From Liquidambar formosana (Eukaryota > Streptophyta > Magnoliopsida > Saxifragales > Altingiaceae), in assembly GCA_039720395.1 (NCBI GenBank), contig CM077833.1, positions 30,477,478-30,541,477 of the forward strand: DNA of 64,000 bases, in the 5' to 3' direction. The notes under the pieces were generated by a model. That model saw only the letters and a list, made by a program, of their open reading frames with translations, had not been told where the DNA came from and ran no database searches. Made by a program: the position numbers and the translations under genes. This document shows, in pieces, positions 1-11,549 of this stretch (the first letter of the stretch is position 1; each line of letters starts with the position of its first letter).

Positions 1-146
1 CTGAAGCAGAAGCAATGCAGATTGAATCAGCGTCGTCTTTACCAAACGAGAATGAAAACCCTCCCCCAAAAGACACGCTCATGGGGGAATCCATTCGGAC
101 CACACGTGCCAAATTGAGGAAAACCCGTTCTGAATCAAATCGTTGA
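1..146 (+). CDS. 3' terminal exon of an unrecognised gene (partial)
   Basis: The reading frame from base 3 stays open for 47 codons to a TGA at 144-146. It encodes a hydrophilic tail: an acidic/polar stretch (EAEAMQIESASS, then NENENPPPKDT) followed by a basic end containing TRAKLRKTRSESNR. Such a Lys/Arg-rich tail is common in nuclear proteins, but I recognise no family. The window edge cuts the gene, so its start, domains and exon number are unknown. It is convergent with E2FC, whose stop codon lies 2.0 kb away on the other strand. The next bases (147 onward) are AT-rich and look like 3' UTR. The frame could be a chance ORF; composition and the clean transition to AT-rich DNA after the stop are the only support. 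Confidence 0.5.
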   Translation, partial: EAEAMQIESASSLPNENENPPPKDTLMGESIRTTRAKLRKTRSESNR

Positions 147-2147
147 ATAACAGAGTCTGCTGTTTCTCCATTTAAACTTGAAAAAATGTGAGTACTTAGA
201 TAGTAGGCAGACAAAGATATGGGTATTAGATTGTTTATGTTGATGTACATTTGTTGCGTTATAATTTCTATTCTATTCGTTGCTTTATCTGTCCATGGTT
301 TTCTGAACATGCTTTGACAACTGAGGTGTGTTGGAATCATACTATAGGAGTTTAGGCATGATGAGAGAAGGACTAAAACTATTTTCTATATCTGATGGAG
401 AGCCCCATAACCAGGGCCATTAGATAATTTAAAAGAAAAAGGTAATAAACTTTTAAAGCTTTTGAGACGACAGGCAGGTGGTAGATAGTCATACTGGTTA
501 GCTACTTTAAATATTTAAATTAGTCTTGTTTAATATGTATTTTTTGGTCTTCTTTGCCCTGTATATATATTTGTTTCCAGGGTAGTGGGTGGGGTTTTGA
601 TGACGTGCAATAACTATAGTTTTATGCATCCTAATATCCTAATATACTGATAATGTCGAAGCCTCCCTTTAGAATAATGATATGCTTATTGGAAAAAGAA
701 ATAAGTATTACATGTATGAGATGTATTTTTTAGGAATAGGGTTTCATCAAGTACTATGCCTTATTTTGACTTAATGGGAGTAGGGTGTATAAGTTAGCTT
801 TTATCTTCCTCTGTTGGATAAAAATTGGTGTTTAAGGAGTTTAGGGGTAAACTGAGAATTGAAATCTTGGTAAGTTGCAGTGAAAGAAGTTTGATTACAA
901 ATAGTGGTGCGTAGGTATTTTTGTGCATGTATAATTGAGTTTTAATCCCCAACCCACTTTTCTAATTGAAATAGAATTAATATTTTTACCTCAAATTTGC
1001 TGCATCGAAACAAACGAGGTGAAACAGCCTTTGGTGAATGCAGCAAATCATGCAAGATTGGCGTAGGGATATAGAGCAGGACAAACTTTAGGAGTGACAC
1101 GTTAATCTGAACTTAATCACCAACCCTTTTGTGTGTGTGTTTTGCTGGAACCCGTTAATCTGAACTTAAGAAAAGGGCAACCCTCCTCTTGGCCTTGTTG
1201 CATCTGTTCCAAAGTATGAGACATCAAGGTTTTCATTGATCAAAGAATGAAAAACCCTAAAATTTTGATTAGAATACAACATATACAAAGAGTGGTCCAG
1301 ACTGCCTTTATTGCAAACTTTGGCAATTAATTACCCCACCAGAGTGAAGTGAAGTGAAGTTGGACGAGAGAAATTAATTTTCAGTACTACCAGAGTGAAG
1401 TTGGATGAGGGAATTTAGTTTAGTTTTATCTTTCAGAGCGCGGTGTACCCAAACGGCTATTTGTTGATCCGTATTATGTGATTTTGAATTTTTGACTACT
1501 CAATAGTTAGCTCGTGAGTGTCAGCAACTCGGCATAACGGCCATTTTCCTTATCAATGGATGTAGACTGCTTGCTCTAAAAGCGTTTTACACGAGTGGCT
1601 GCAACTCTGTTTCCCAATTGACTGGTTGGGTGGGTAGAGCTTTGACAACGTTTTTGGGGTGAAATGGCCAGGGCATGTTCTTTTCCAACCAAGGCTATTA
1701 TTGGCGCTAGAACATTGGTTGGATGACTGATTGGGTAGGCCATAGTCTGACTTCTGGAACAATTATAGCCATGAGATCTCATTGTTGTGGCAATCACCAT
1801 AAAACCTTATAGGACCATCTGCTGGAGAAAATGCTAGAGACTACAACGATAATGTGGGAGTGGTACCCATTCAGTATTGGACACTAGAGATTTAAAACAT
1901 TCATTTATTTTATTTATTTATTTATTTTTTTTTTAACTGATCAGAATTGGAGAAAAGAGAAGCTTTGTTTAATCATAGACAGGTCAAGAGGAAGATTGGA
2001 CACAAAATGCAACTGGCATCTTTCACCTGTACATTTCTAAACTTTTCATTAGTTATTACTTTTCATATTCATATAACAAAAAGAACAATCTAGCTACAAA
2101 ATTTACACTTCCAAGCTGTGAAGGGAAAGTAACAATACCCTTTCAGG
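147..2147. other. Intergenic / 3' flanks of two convergent genes
   Basis: No open frame here looks coding; short ORFs at 1553-1800 are chance frames. The segment is AT-rich and should hold the 3' UTRs of the gene ending at 146 and of E2FC ending at 2148. An ATTT-rich low-complexity tract lies at about 1905-1936. I see no transposon ends. Confidence 0.6.
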
Positions 2148-2985
2148 TCATTGCGAACAACCAATCACCTGGTTCTTGTCTAGTTTATGGGCAGCGTTCC
2201 TTGGTGATGCTTGTGGCTGAACTAATGTTGCACCGTTCATTGCAGAATTGACTTCGAGGTCATCTACTTGGGCCCATTCCTCATTTGCTGAGAGTTAAAA
2301 AAAGGGTTATTAATAAACAAATTCAGGTCTTCGGATTAGAGTAATTGCATGATCTACTTTAAAAGATTCCTGGAATTTGTTGAATTGAAGGAATTGCTTA
2401 AGATATTGCTTACCCCACAAATCTGTAATGCTGACTTCAGGATCTGAATGGAACCAATAATCATCGTCAATCTGCAGTCAGAAGAAATATCAGATGCAAA
2501 CAAGTTCACAATTCCTTCACCCTGACATTTCCCCACCCCAGAAAAAAATGCATAAATAAATAAAATAACAAACAAGTTCACACTTCCTTCACACTAACAT
2601 CCCCTTTCAAACCACCCCCACCCCCCAAACCAAAGAAAAGGAAATATAAACAAAACACTTTGCAACTTCATATTAATCTTACATGAGAATCTGATGGGAT
2701 TATCTTCTGAATCCCAGGCACCCGCAAGCCCAGAGAGCTGAATGTACCAGGAGAAATCTTCTGATTATCTTGGTGGCATTCTAAAGACTGTCCTGCATTT
2801 TCAACTCTGTAGGCACCATTATGCCAAGCAGATGGATCAATGGGTTTAGCCTCCTTGACATTTATATCCTTGTATGGGCCTTCATGTTTGCTACAAGAGA
2901 ATCATGAACAAAGCTGTAATGAAAGGATTTTTTTTTTTTAAAAAATAAAGAATAAACAGATATATACATTGCCTAGACCAGCCCC

Positions 2986-3032
<47 letters not shown>

Positions 3033-6000
3033 GGGTATATACATGTGCACACATGCGTGTTTGTGTATGTAAAGAGCAGAATTACCTTAGGAGGTACAAA
3101 TCAATTGGCCCCGTGGTGCTTCTAATAATGATTCTAAATTGCCTTTCTGGAAAACTAATATCCTGCTCATATAAATAAGTAGTCAATCAGATATTGATAC
3201 ATCCATGAAATTTTCCAACCTGTCCATCCAAGCTACCCACCTCATCAGGATCAGGCACTTCAACATAACTAGCTTGAGGAGCTTTTACTGCAATCAGTGT
3301 TTGATTCTGTGAAAATAATAAAACATCATCCACTGTGAATCTGAAGCATCAGTGAGGACACAAATTTTATAGAAAAACCTTGAGGTCCACAGAAAAATAA
3401 ACCTGGAAGCATGGAAGGCTCATAATATCCTCCTCTGTCAAGTAGAGGTACCTAAACAGTCCAAGTAGATAATTTGTCAAGAAGAAGAACCAAATCATAT
3501 CTTGGAATACAGCCAAAAGCATCAGAAGAGAACAGAATATACTTTCGACAATTTTCATCATCATCCAGGGCCCTCAGAAGCTCTTGCTTTTCTCTGAAGA
3601 AGAAACATGATGTCAGCCTAACATGCTATAGTTAACAAGGTCAAATCTTCTTTAGATCCCAGATAACCAACCTTATGCACTCATCAAGCCTGCACTCTTG
3701 AGCATATAAACCTTCGATTCCAGCCTGTTACGAATACACACAATTGAAAAATTAGGTACAGTCATGCCTATATAACAACCTTAAGCAATATGATATAAAC
3801 ATAATAAGGCTCACAAAATAAATTATGCAAAATGCAGAATTTCAGAAGCATATTATGCAAAAATGCAACAAATCCATGCTTCCATAGGTACACCAGCCAC
3901 CAAATGAACAAAAATTGATTGATAAAAGGATGAATTCCAAGAGACAAGGCCATAGCTTCCTTCCTGCATCATATAACTGTATATGTACCTTCAATCTAGA
4001 AACTTCATCATCCAGTTCCTTTGGCCCCAACATGCCAAATCCCCTGTTTGGAAGGCTCACTAATCATTAGCAATTATTGAAGAAAGTACTAAAGGAAAGA
4101 TAAATCTTTGCCTCAAAAAAGAAAGAAAAAAAGGATTTATAAGTTTACTTCCACTGAATGTGGTTCTTTGAAGTTTTCTCTATCAATCCTATTCCTTCAA
4201 GAACATTTGTAATATCATATATTCTCCTCTTTTGGACCTGTCTAACAATAAGAAATATAATCACAATATAACACATGATACACAATTAAAAAAAAAAACA
4301 ATAATAATCATTCCACAGATATGTGGAAAATTTAATTTTGGCCGTAGGATTATCATGATAAACAGATTTGTAGAAGAAACAAACTTCATTTTCTCACAAA
4401 AATTTATCTATCCAAAGAAGATATATTTAAGAGAGAACCTTTTTAAACTTATCCAATAGGTGCGCTTTTCATTTTCACATAAAAAGAATATAGAAAGCAA
4501 TTTATATACCTCCAACACATCTGCAGTATTGTTCAGATCAAGGGTCCCATCCTTAGCCTCCTGGATCAAACTAATAAATTTCTTCGTTAACAAGCCTGCC
4601 AGCAACATATAACATCCCTTGTCCATAACCTTAGTAGCAGATTAAAATATGTAAAGAAAGAGAGCAGAAGGTCACTCGCATAAAGCATACAAATACTTCT
4701 TGATCCACAGACTCACCCAGAGAACTGTCATAACGACAATTGTTAGCTGAATTTAGAACATTAGGAAACTCTGCAAGCAAAAATAAACCAGCATAAAACA
4801 CAATATCCCTCATAAGATGGCTCAACAAATAGTTAGACACAAAATTTGGAAGGAGTAAAAGAATATTACCGGCATTTGACCTTTGAGTTCCAGATTTGGT
4901 ATGTTTTGAAACCTTTGATTTACGGGAATGATGCATACCACCACCTGTGGAAGAGTCTGGACCAAGAGGAGGATTGTTAACTGCTTCAGTATGTTCAAGG
5001 AGAGTAGCCACTGCTTCAGTATGATCACGGAGAGTAGCCTGCCCAGTAGACTGAGCCTCACGGTTCTCGGTTTCATTTGTCTGCTTCAACAGCCAAAAAT
5101 CATTAAGAATCTACAAATATAAATGTGAAGAGGTACAGAAACAAATAATATCAAAGATTCAAAGTAAGCAAACAATTGTTTTGCGGTAAAAATAATTGTT
5201 CTTTTTATAGCTATAGTTTGCTGCATCTCAAAATTAGACACCATGGACCCCAACCTTAGTGATTGCGAGCTGGCCAGCTATCAACTAGCTCAAGTAATAC
5301 ACTGCAACTTCCTAACTAGTAGGTCTAAGGCAAAGATTATGTTTCCATCTTCTCAATTACAGAAAATTTAAAACCTGCAAAATGCAAATTTAGGGGGTCT
5401 ATCTTCTTCTTTCTATGAATTATGTTCCCGATATGCTGCTATGCCAATTGTTTTTGTCTCATTTTGTTCTAGTAATGTTTCCATTAACAAAGCTCTGGTG
5501 CAAGTGCTTAAACATCAATTTTGAATTTGACATCAGCTGCATTGGAAGTAGAAGTAACTCGAGGAAATTTTTTAAGTTTATGAAAATTTAACTATAACCC
5601 AACAAAACATAAGCAAGTACTATCCATAGTCTACAGATTAACCTGTATGCGTACCATTGTATGCATTGAACCCATGAAACAAGAGAGAAACACAATCAAT
5701 ACAATTTTCAGAGCCACACTCCAAATCAGATGCTCATGTGAAATCAATACTACAGCATATTCAAGCACTTAATTAAACCTCTCAAGCAGGAACAATGGAA
5801 TGCACACTTCACAACCATTAATTTATTTTTCTTCCTATGATATTAATTGTTATTAATGCTGTTAGATTCCACTTTGGGTTTTAGCTATGGGTGTGGCCTT
5901 CACAAGCTAACAAGTAACAAGCTTCATCATTGATTTTCTTCCAAGTGCATCAAGTGAATTCTATCATGGATTTCTTTTTTACAGTTAATTGATACATAAA

Positions 6001-8340
6001 AAATTGTCAGACAAAAATGGAAGTCTATGATCCAAAGAAAATAACACAAGAATAAGGACGTACATGTATGAATTTATGTATGTACATATGTATAAGCTTT
6101 TTGTATTTAACTCACAGTATCTCCGACTACTCAACCAAGGTGATCTTATTTCTATCGTACTCTAATTGCAGAACTTATGTCTCAATCAATGGCTTATTAA
6201 GCATCTAATAAGTTGAATTCCACAACTTTTAAATTAAAATATGTGGCCATCTTTAACTCAAGTCACCACATCTTAGGTGTTACATTGTCAAAATAACATG
6301 AACAGAATAATAACAGTCTCCCATGACCCAATTCAAAGACATTACCCCTCAGCTCCCAATCCTGTTCAACTCCACCAAGAGGAGAAATCTATCAACATTT
6401 AGATCTTACTAAAAAATTGAACCATGAACTTACTCTCCTTTTTGTAATCCCCACTTCTTAGAACAGACATCAAAATTTTAATCGTGATAATTTGTTTTCT
6501 ATTTTTCTGTCTGGATCTAATTTTACTAGGCCTGAGTACGACTCTAAGAAAGCTAATTTGATAAGATCTAAGCAAAAGTTTCACCAACAATAATGACCAC
6601 CATGCCTATAAATGAAATGTCACGGAACCCATTAAATGAATTGTTTATAAATGGTAAAAATGACAATCTAACACAACCATACGAATTTTAGAGGCTTGCA
6701 AGGTGGATACACAAATGCGAAAGCTCTGGCATGCGCAGACGCACATGCACACAAACAAACAAATTCAGAGCAACAACACATGTCAAATCTGCACGCTCAT
6801 GCCATATAGAAGAATATGCTAAATTCCATCTCAATGGACACAATCTAACACATTGATTATCAACATGAAGCAGAATCTCCATTAAATGCTGCTTAAACCA
6901 TATATAAAGAAAACCTCAAAATCCATCCTAACGCAATACAATTTGAAAATCTGGTCAACAACATTCAATGACTCAGCTGCATAAAACAAAATCTAAGACC
7001 TAAAATCATGCAGCATCCAAGCCTCGAACCCTTCCAAAGAAAACAAGCCCAAACTAAAACCTAAAAGCACAAGATACATGCTTGTGTGTGTTTATATCCC
7101 GCTCAGGTAGGGACTTGCTGATTGTTGATACCCCAAAATTTCTTTGCCACGTCAGACCAATCGCGTCTCGCCACATGGGGAGTTGACCATAATAGTTGAC
7201 CCATGTCATCGCCATTGATGCCTAGCTGGTACCATTAAGTCGACCTCACCCAGGTGGCCTTGTCGCCCACATCTTGCACTTGCCTTCGAAGGGAGCGTCC
7301 ACCCCTTCGAGGATGCCCCCAAGGGGAGCCCTTACTTATCAAGGATGCCCGGGACATCTCGAGGAGGGGAATCGTACCCTCATCGAGTCGGATGCCTATC
7401 GCATCGCGCGATGGAAGTCGAGGTCGGCGATCTACTTGATCCCCCTCGAGGTACCACCAAGGTACGGTCCTAGTTTAACACTAGCCTGGGTCGAGGCAGA
7501 ATCCGGGGGGCTCGATCGCGAGCTTGACCCTCAAGCGAGGTCGCTCGACCTTAGCTTCTCTTAACCATGGGATATTTGGAGGATCTTGGCTTGGTGGATG
7601 GAGAGAAGGCTCGCTAAGGAGGTCGCACCCTTGGCATCGGGAATTGCACCTCTATAGTCGATCTGGGGAATGGCTGGGAAGTGATGTGACGCCTCAACAA
7701 CCTCAAAAGGCGATGGGATAGTAACAGGTCAAACCCATACCTCGTACAGGCATAAAGCCTGATTGGTATGGGTGTCAGCTCCAGAACAGGGTAAGGCAGC
7801 CGACCTACTTGGAGGAGTGTAGGTCTGCTACCCATCACCCTAGGTCTGACTATCACCTGCAACCAACGGCTATCCCAGACCCTTTAGCTCTATAAAAAGG
7901 TCCCGTTTGGCCTCATTTAAGGTCAATTCAATCCCCTCACCAACAACACTAACAACCAAGGAATCTCTGCCTTGATTGAGGGGATTCTCCAAAAAGACTT
8001 CATTTGGACTGAAGCCTCTCCAGACGCGGGTCGCGCCCCTCTAGGTCGGCTCTCTCCCTGCCTATCTCCCACTCCTAAAGTTGCCCTCAGATCGCTTCTC
8101 TCTCTCCTCCACCTGGATCCCTCCATCTGTCCCACTATCATACGTGGCTGACCTCCTCGAATACGACCCACGTGGGCTCCGTTGACTCCACGTCGCAACG
8201 ACCCACAAACACTGATATAAGTCAGCACCATGCATTGGGGTACCCGTGCATTGGCCCAATGTACCCTATAACCCACCAAGGGATACAACCTCCAATGCGG
8301 GTGATGAACTTATATAAACACATCCTTATCTGACCGCCAT

Positions 8341-8419
<79 letters not shown>

Positions 8420-8840
8420 GAGAACTGTGATTACGCAAACAGAGACACTCAAAGTGTCAAACACATACAAATTGAGGTGAACAAATCAAAGCACCAAAAG
8501 AGTAAGATAAAACCTCGGAATTCGAAAACCTAAAATTCAAATTTCCGAAACAAACAATTTGAAGAAACACAACGGAAAGAGCAATACGAAGATGAAATCG
8601 ACGCCGGAAACTCACCTGAATCTTCGCAGAAGCGGAATGTCGATCACCGCCGTGGAAGTCCGGACGAACATCGGAGAAGTGGTTCGACGGAGAAGCGAAG
8701 AAGAAAGTATGAGGTCTCCGAAACGATGAAGGGAAGAGTCGATTCAAAGACTGATTTTGAGTCTGATGCTGAGACAGCAACTGATACTGGAACCTAGATT
8801 GCTGATGTGAACGACTCGGGTCTTCGCCGGAGTTCGACAT
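2148..8840 (-). CDS. E2FC: E2F transcription factor, E2FC-type (repressor)
   Basis: Sequence-specific DNA-binding factor that pairs with a DP protein, binds TTTSSCGS sites of S-phase genes, and is controlled by RBR. Fourteen coding exons join in frame: 8616-8840, 4870-5080, 4717-4770, 4510-4595, 4149-4237, 3989-4043, 3672-3724, 3543-3593, 3403-3451, 3241-3306, 3086-3162, 2683-2890, 2414-2471, 2148-2287 (473 aa). The winged-helix DNA-binding domain runs from about residue 157 ([14 protein letters not shown]) to about 223 and includes RRIYD at 196-200. Coiled-coil/marked box follows at about 230-340 ([31 protein letters not shown]). The RBR-binding motif is at 410-427 ([14 protein letters not shown]). 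The N-terminus MSNSGEDP and the DYWF...TDLW end resemble Arabidopsis E2FC more than E2FA/B. A 46-residue tail follows DLW, longer than I recall for E2FC. Intron 1 (3.5 kb) contains a solo LTR. The start was chosen because no in-frame ATG lies upstream and its context matches E2FC. Confidence 0.95.
2990..3029. repeat. (AG)20 microsatellite in an E2FC intron
   Basis: An uninterrupted AG dinucleotide run of about 40 bp lies in the intron between E2FC exons 11 and 12. On the transcribed strand it is a CT-rich polypyrimidine tract about 100 bases upstream of the exon 12 acceptor at 2891. Confidence 0.95.
7118..8216 (+). mobile_element. Solo LTR in E2FC intron 1
   Basis: The LTR proper is 7123-8211 (1089 bp). 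It begins TGTTGATACC and ends CCACAAACA, giving the canonical TG...CA ends and a TGTT/AACA inverted repeat. It is flanked by a perfect 5-bp target-site duplication, CTGAT, at 7118-7122 and 8212-8216. A TATA box (TATAAAAAG) at 7891-7899 on the + strand fits a U3/R boundary, so the LTR points opposite to E2FC. It is much more GC-rich than its surroundings. No internal retrotransposon coding sequence or second LTR is present, which indicates LTR-LTR recombination that left a solo copy. Superfamily (Gypsy or Copia) cannot be decided without the interior. Confidence 0.9.
8345..8416. repeat. (AT)n(AG)n compound microsatellite, E2FC intron 1
   Basis: About 14 AT units run directly into about 21 AG units (one interruption near 8416). 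It lies 200 bp downstream of the exon 1 donor of E2FC on the transcribed strand. Confidence 0.95.
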
Positions 8841-8842
8841 GC

Positions 8843-8890
<48 letters not shown>

Positions 8891-9240
8891 AGTGTTGGAG
8901 GGAAAGGAGAGAGAGCGAAATAAAGGAGAGAGGAAGTAACGAAGAGAGAGAGAAAGAGGGTGGGGGGTTTGGAGGCGGATGGAGCAGAAAATGGAAAATA
9001 AGAAGAGAACCCAAAAAAGAGGAGGAAAGAAAGAATCACGGAGGGAGAGGTGGGAGGAGACGTCACAATTCACAAAACAGCGGGAAGGATGACATGCGGT
9101 GAGTTCGAATCAGCACGGCCCGCCCTTTGGCGGACCCTGCTCTTCGCCATCTGCCTTTACTTTCTCTCCCCACACACCTCCACAAAGGTGCCACTTGGGT
9201 GGATCAACCCGACCATCCTACATCTAATCCAAGTTGTGCG
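8841..9240 (-). promoter_or_regulatory. E2FC 5' UTR and proximal promoter with candidate E2F sites
   Basis: Just upstream of the E2FC start (8840) lies a TA/GA microsatellite (about 8843-8886) and then a purine-rich leader on the + strand (CT-rich in the transcript). Two E2F-like sites lie further up. TTTGGCGG at 9126-9133 fits the plant consensus TTTSSCGS exactly, 286 bp from the ATG. GCGGGAAG at 9080-9087 is one base off the reverse-complement form. Autoregulation by E2F factors is known in plants, but binding here is inferred only. Confidence 0.5.
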
Positions 9241-10094
9241 CCGACCGAAATCCGAAACCGAATGTAATTTATATACGGAGTAATATAATCTAATATATAT
9301 ATATAATATAAAAGTAATATTCATAATTATCACGTGGTAATTTTTTACACAATCACAAGACTTCCTTTTTATTTTTAAATGTTTTAAAAATTATATATCT
9401 AATTTTTTAAAAGTGGGAATCATTCAATTATTCTTAAAAAACATAATATTTTTTTTAAAAGTTGTAACCATTTGTTTGAATTTAAAAGATACAATCCTTT
9501 CAATTGACATTTATATATTAAGATTACAATTTTGATTTAGGAGTTAGATTAAAAGGTTGATGGAGCTAATGTATTAGTACAACTAAGATCTTACTTTTAT
9601 GCTTTTTTATTTTTTTTGGGATTTTTTCTTATTAAATATTATGTTTTTCTCTTTGTCTTGTGCAATGCATGAGCTCACTACTAATATTCTATATAATAGT
9701 GATCAAGCACCCATTAATACGCATACACCACATTCACTGTAAATCGTGATCATTCATGTATGTATATATATGTTAATGTTGGTGAGGCTTTGTTTTTTTT
9801 CTTTTAAATCACTTTTTGGACTAATTTCCAACTTTTAATTAAGGAAATATGTTGTGGGTTTTACGGTTTTATTACATTTGTGATAAACCAAGACAGCTAG
9901 TTAAAGAAGCTCATGACTAAATTTGGGATGTGACACACTGACAGTGGCCATGTTTAATCTATTCTTTTAAAAAAAATATTCCGGAAAATCTGTCCAACCC
10001 GCACAACGCGATGTGATTCAGGCACAACCAGAATTTATGAAATAGAGGCTTCATCCTCGACTCATGGTCAAAAGGTTTCGAGTGGTATACAGGA

Positions 10095-10490
10095 GGGAAT
10101 GGCTATTGCAACCCCCAATCTTATCACCCCACTCTTATCTTTTAGGTTTTTAAGGTTTTATGCAAAATATAAAAGGTTTTTATGAAAATCGACCATTATG
10201 TCTACTAAAAAACATTATTTTGAACAATTTTTTAAAAGAAAGTTTTTCCTAAATCTATTGTTTAAATACATTTTTTAACCATTTATATCCTTTATTTCAT
10301 TTTTTGTCAAAAAGTTTACCTAAACGATAGATTTTGGAAAAACTTCCTTCTGCAAAGTTGTTCAAAATGATGTTTTCTAGTGGATCATGCGACTGGTTTT
10401 TGCAAAAACCTTTTATATTTTTCATGAAATCTTAAAAACCAAAAAGAAAGAGGTAGAGTTATAAGAATGGGGGTTGCAATAGCCGTTCCC
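10095..10490. mobile_element. Mutator-like MITE, family A, copy 1
   Basis: A 396-bp element begins GGGAATGGCTATTGCAACCC and ends with its inverted complement (GGGGGTTGCAATAGCCGTTCCC is the right end). The inner arms are also largely inverted (AAGGTTTTATGCAAAATAT on the left against ATATTTTTCATGAAATCTT on the right), so the transcript could fold into a long hairpin. Flanks TATACAGGA and TATTCAGGG are a degraded 9-bp target duplication. It carries no coding capacity. Four relatives occur in the window. Confidence 0.85.
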
Positions 10491-10847
10491 TATTCAGGGT
10501 GGGCATGGTCGTGGGCTGGAGGTTTTCCCCTTCGGATTGGGAATGGACAAACCCACCCTTAACCACATCTGTGATATCAGACCTCTGTGGGCTTGGGCTT
10601 TAAAAGGAGTATCCAATGTATTGTTTCATCAGGTATGCACAGATGTCCAACTTAAAGGCTCATATATGATGCAAATATCTTGAATTAATTACGACGACGT
10701 TTTGTTGGGTATAATTCAGAATACTGGGACTGATACTACGAAGAAAAAATCGCACGTTCTTACAATAATGGAAATTCCACACTTCAACATGCCCTGCCTT
10801 TTCCAGTGAGAGATTCATTTCTATGTATGGTGGATGCACATTCCTAA

Positions 10848-10974
10848 GGCCATGTTTGTTTAACTGGAATGGAATGAATGGACTGAAATCACAATCCAAT
10901 TCATTCCAAACTACTTCACACATAAAATCATATTTCATTCCCATACATTTCATTCCAACTAAACAAAGAAGGCC
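10848..10974. mobile_element. Short Tourist-like MITE
   Basis: A segment of about 127 bp begins GGCCATGTTTGTTTAACTGG and ends CCAACTAAACAAAGAAGGCC, an imperfect inverted repeat of about 28 bp. Flanks are TAA and TTA. GGCC...TGTTT termini with TTA/TAA flanks are typical of PIF/Harbinger-derived Tourist MITEs. The family assignment is by pattern only. Confidence 0.65.
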
Positions 10975-11549
10975 TTAGTGGTGCTACGTCTATTAGATGA
11001 ATTCACCAAACTAATCAACAAAATGATGTGAGACCACTTTTTCAAAGAAAAAGGAGATTCAATATTTTAATTCATCACCCTTGCTAATGAAGCCAACAAC
11101 TTCAGCATTTTTCATTTTCTATCACTACGATTTCCTCCAGCTTATTTACCTCTCAAGATATGCATACTTCTTTAGGTCCACAGTATCCACATGCTTGAAA
11201 GAGTCCTTCCAGCTTCTAAGCTTCAAAGCTTAAGGATCCCTTTGGACTCTCGGAGTCTGGAGCCCTTGAGACTCCCAAGACTGAAATATAAGTTGAGGAT
11301 CAAGTTTGAAAGCTCCAACTGTGTGATAAGTCTTTACAATTTTAGCATACAATGCTTACTGATAAACAATCAAGGACGACATTATCATAAAAGAGCAAAA
11401 AAATATATATATATAATAATAATATATTATTGTCGCTGGAAATTCAATAATGTAAGGCGCACACACCAGATTGCAAGCTAGTGTACACTGGGGAGGCAGG
11501 CATTTTGCCTGCCAACAAACCACCAATAAGAGATGAGAGAATGGGCAAT

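Larger units (their letters stand above)
9241..11549. other. Intergenic region between TRM6 and E2FC with two MITEs
   Basis: No coding frame is supported. The first kilobase is very AT-rich. Two inverted-repeat elements (10095-10490 and 10848-10974) are annotated separately. The rest, including an AT-repeat near 11402-11430, shows nothing I can name. E2FC and TRM6 are on the same strand, so this holds the E2FC promoter and the TRM6 3' flank. Confidence 0.6.

Noticed and set aside
7254..8288. Several open frames of 60-121 codons in the GC-rich block
   Set aside because: They lie inside the solo LTR or its flank. High GC content lowers stop frequency and none resembles gag or pol.
8457..9014. 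A longer minus-strand frame extending upstream of the E2FC start
   Set aside because: Upstream of ATG 8840 it translates GA/TA microsatellite as Ser/Leu and Tyr/Ile runs and contains no in-frame [11 protein letters not shown] matches the known E2FC start.
9100..9115. GTTCGAAT, like a tRNA T-loop
   Set aside because: No acceptor, D or anticodon stems can be built around it. The same holds for similar GGTTCGA-like strings at 24861 and 53950.
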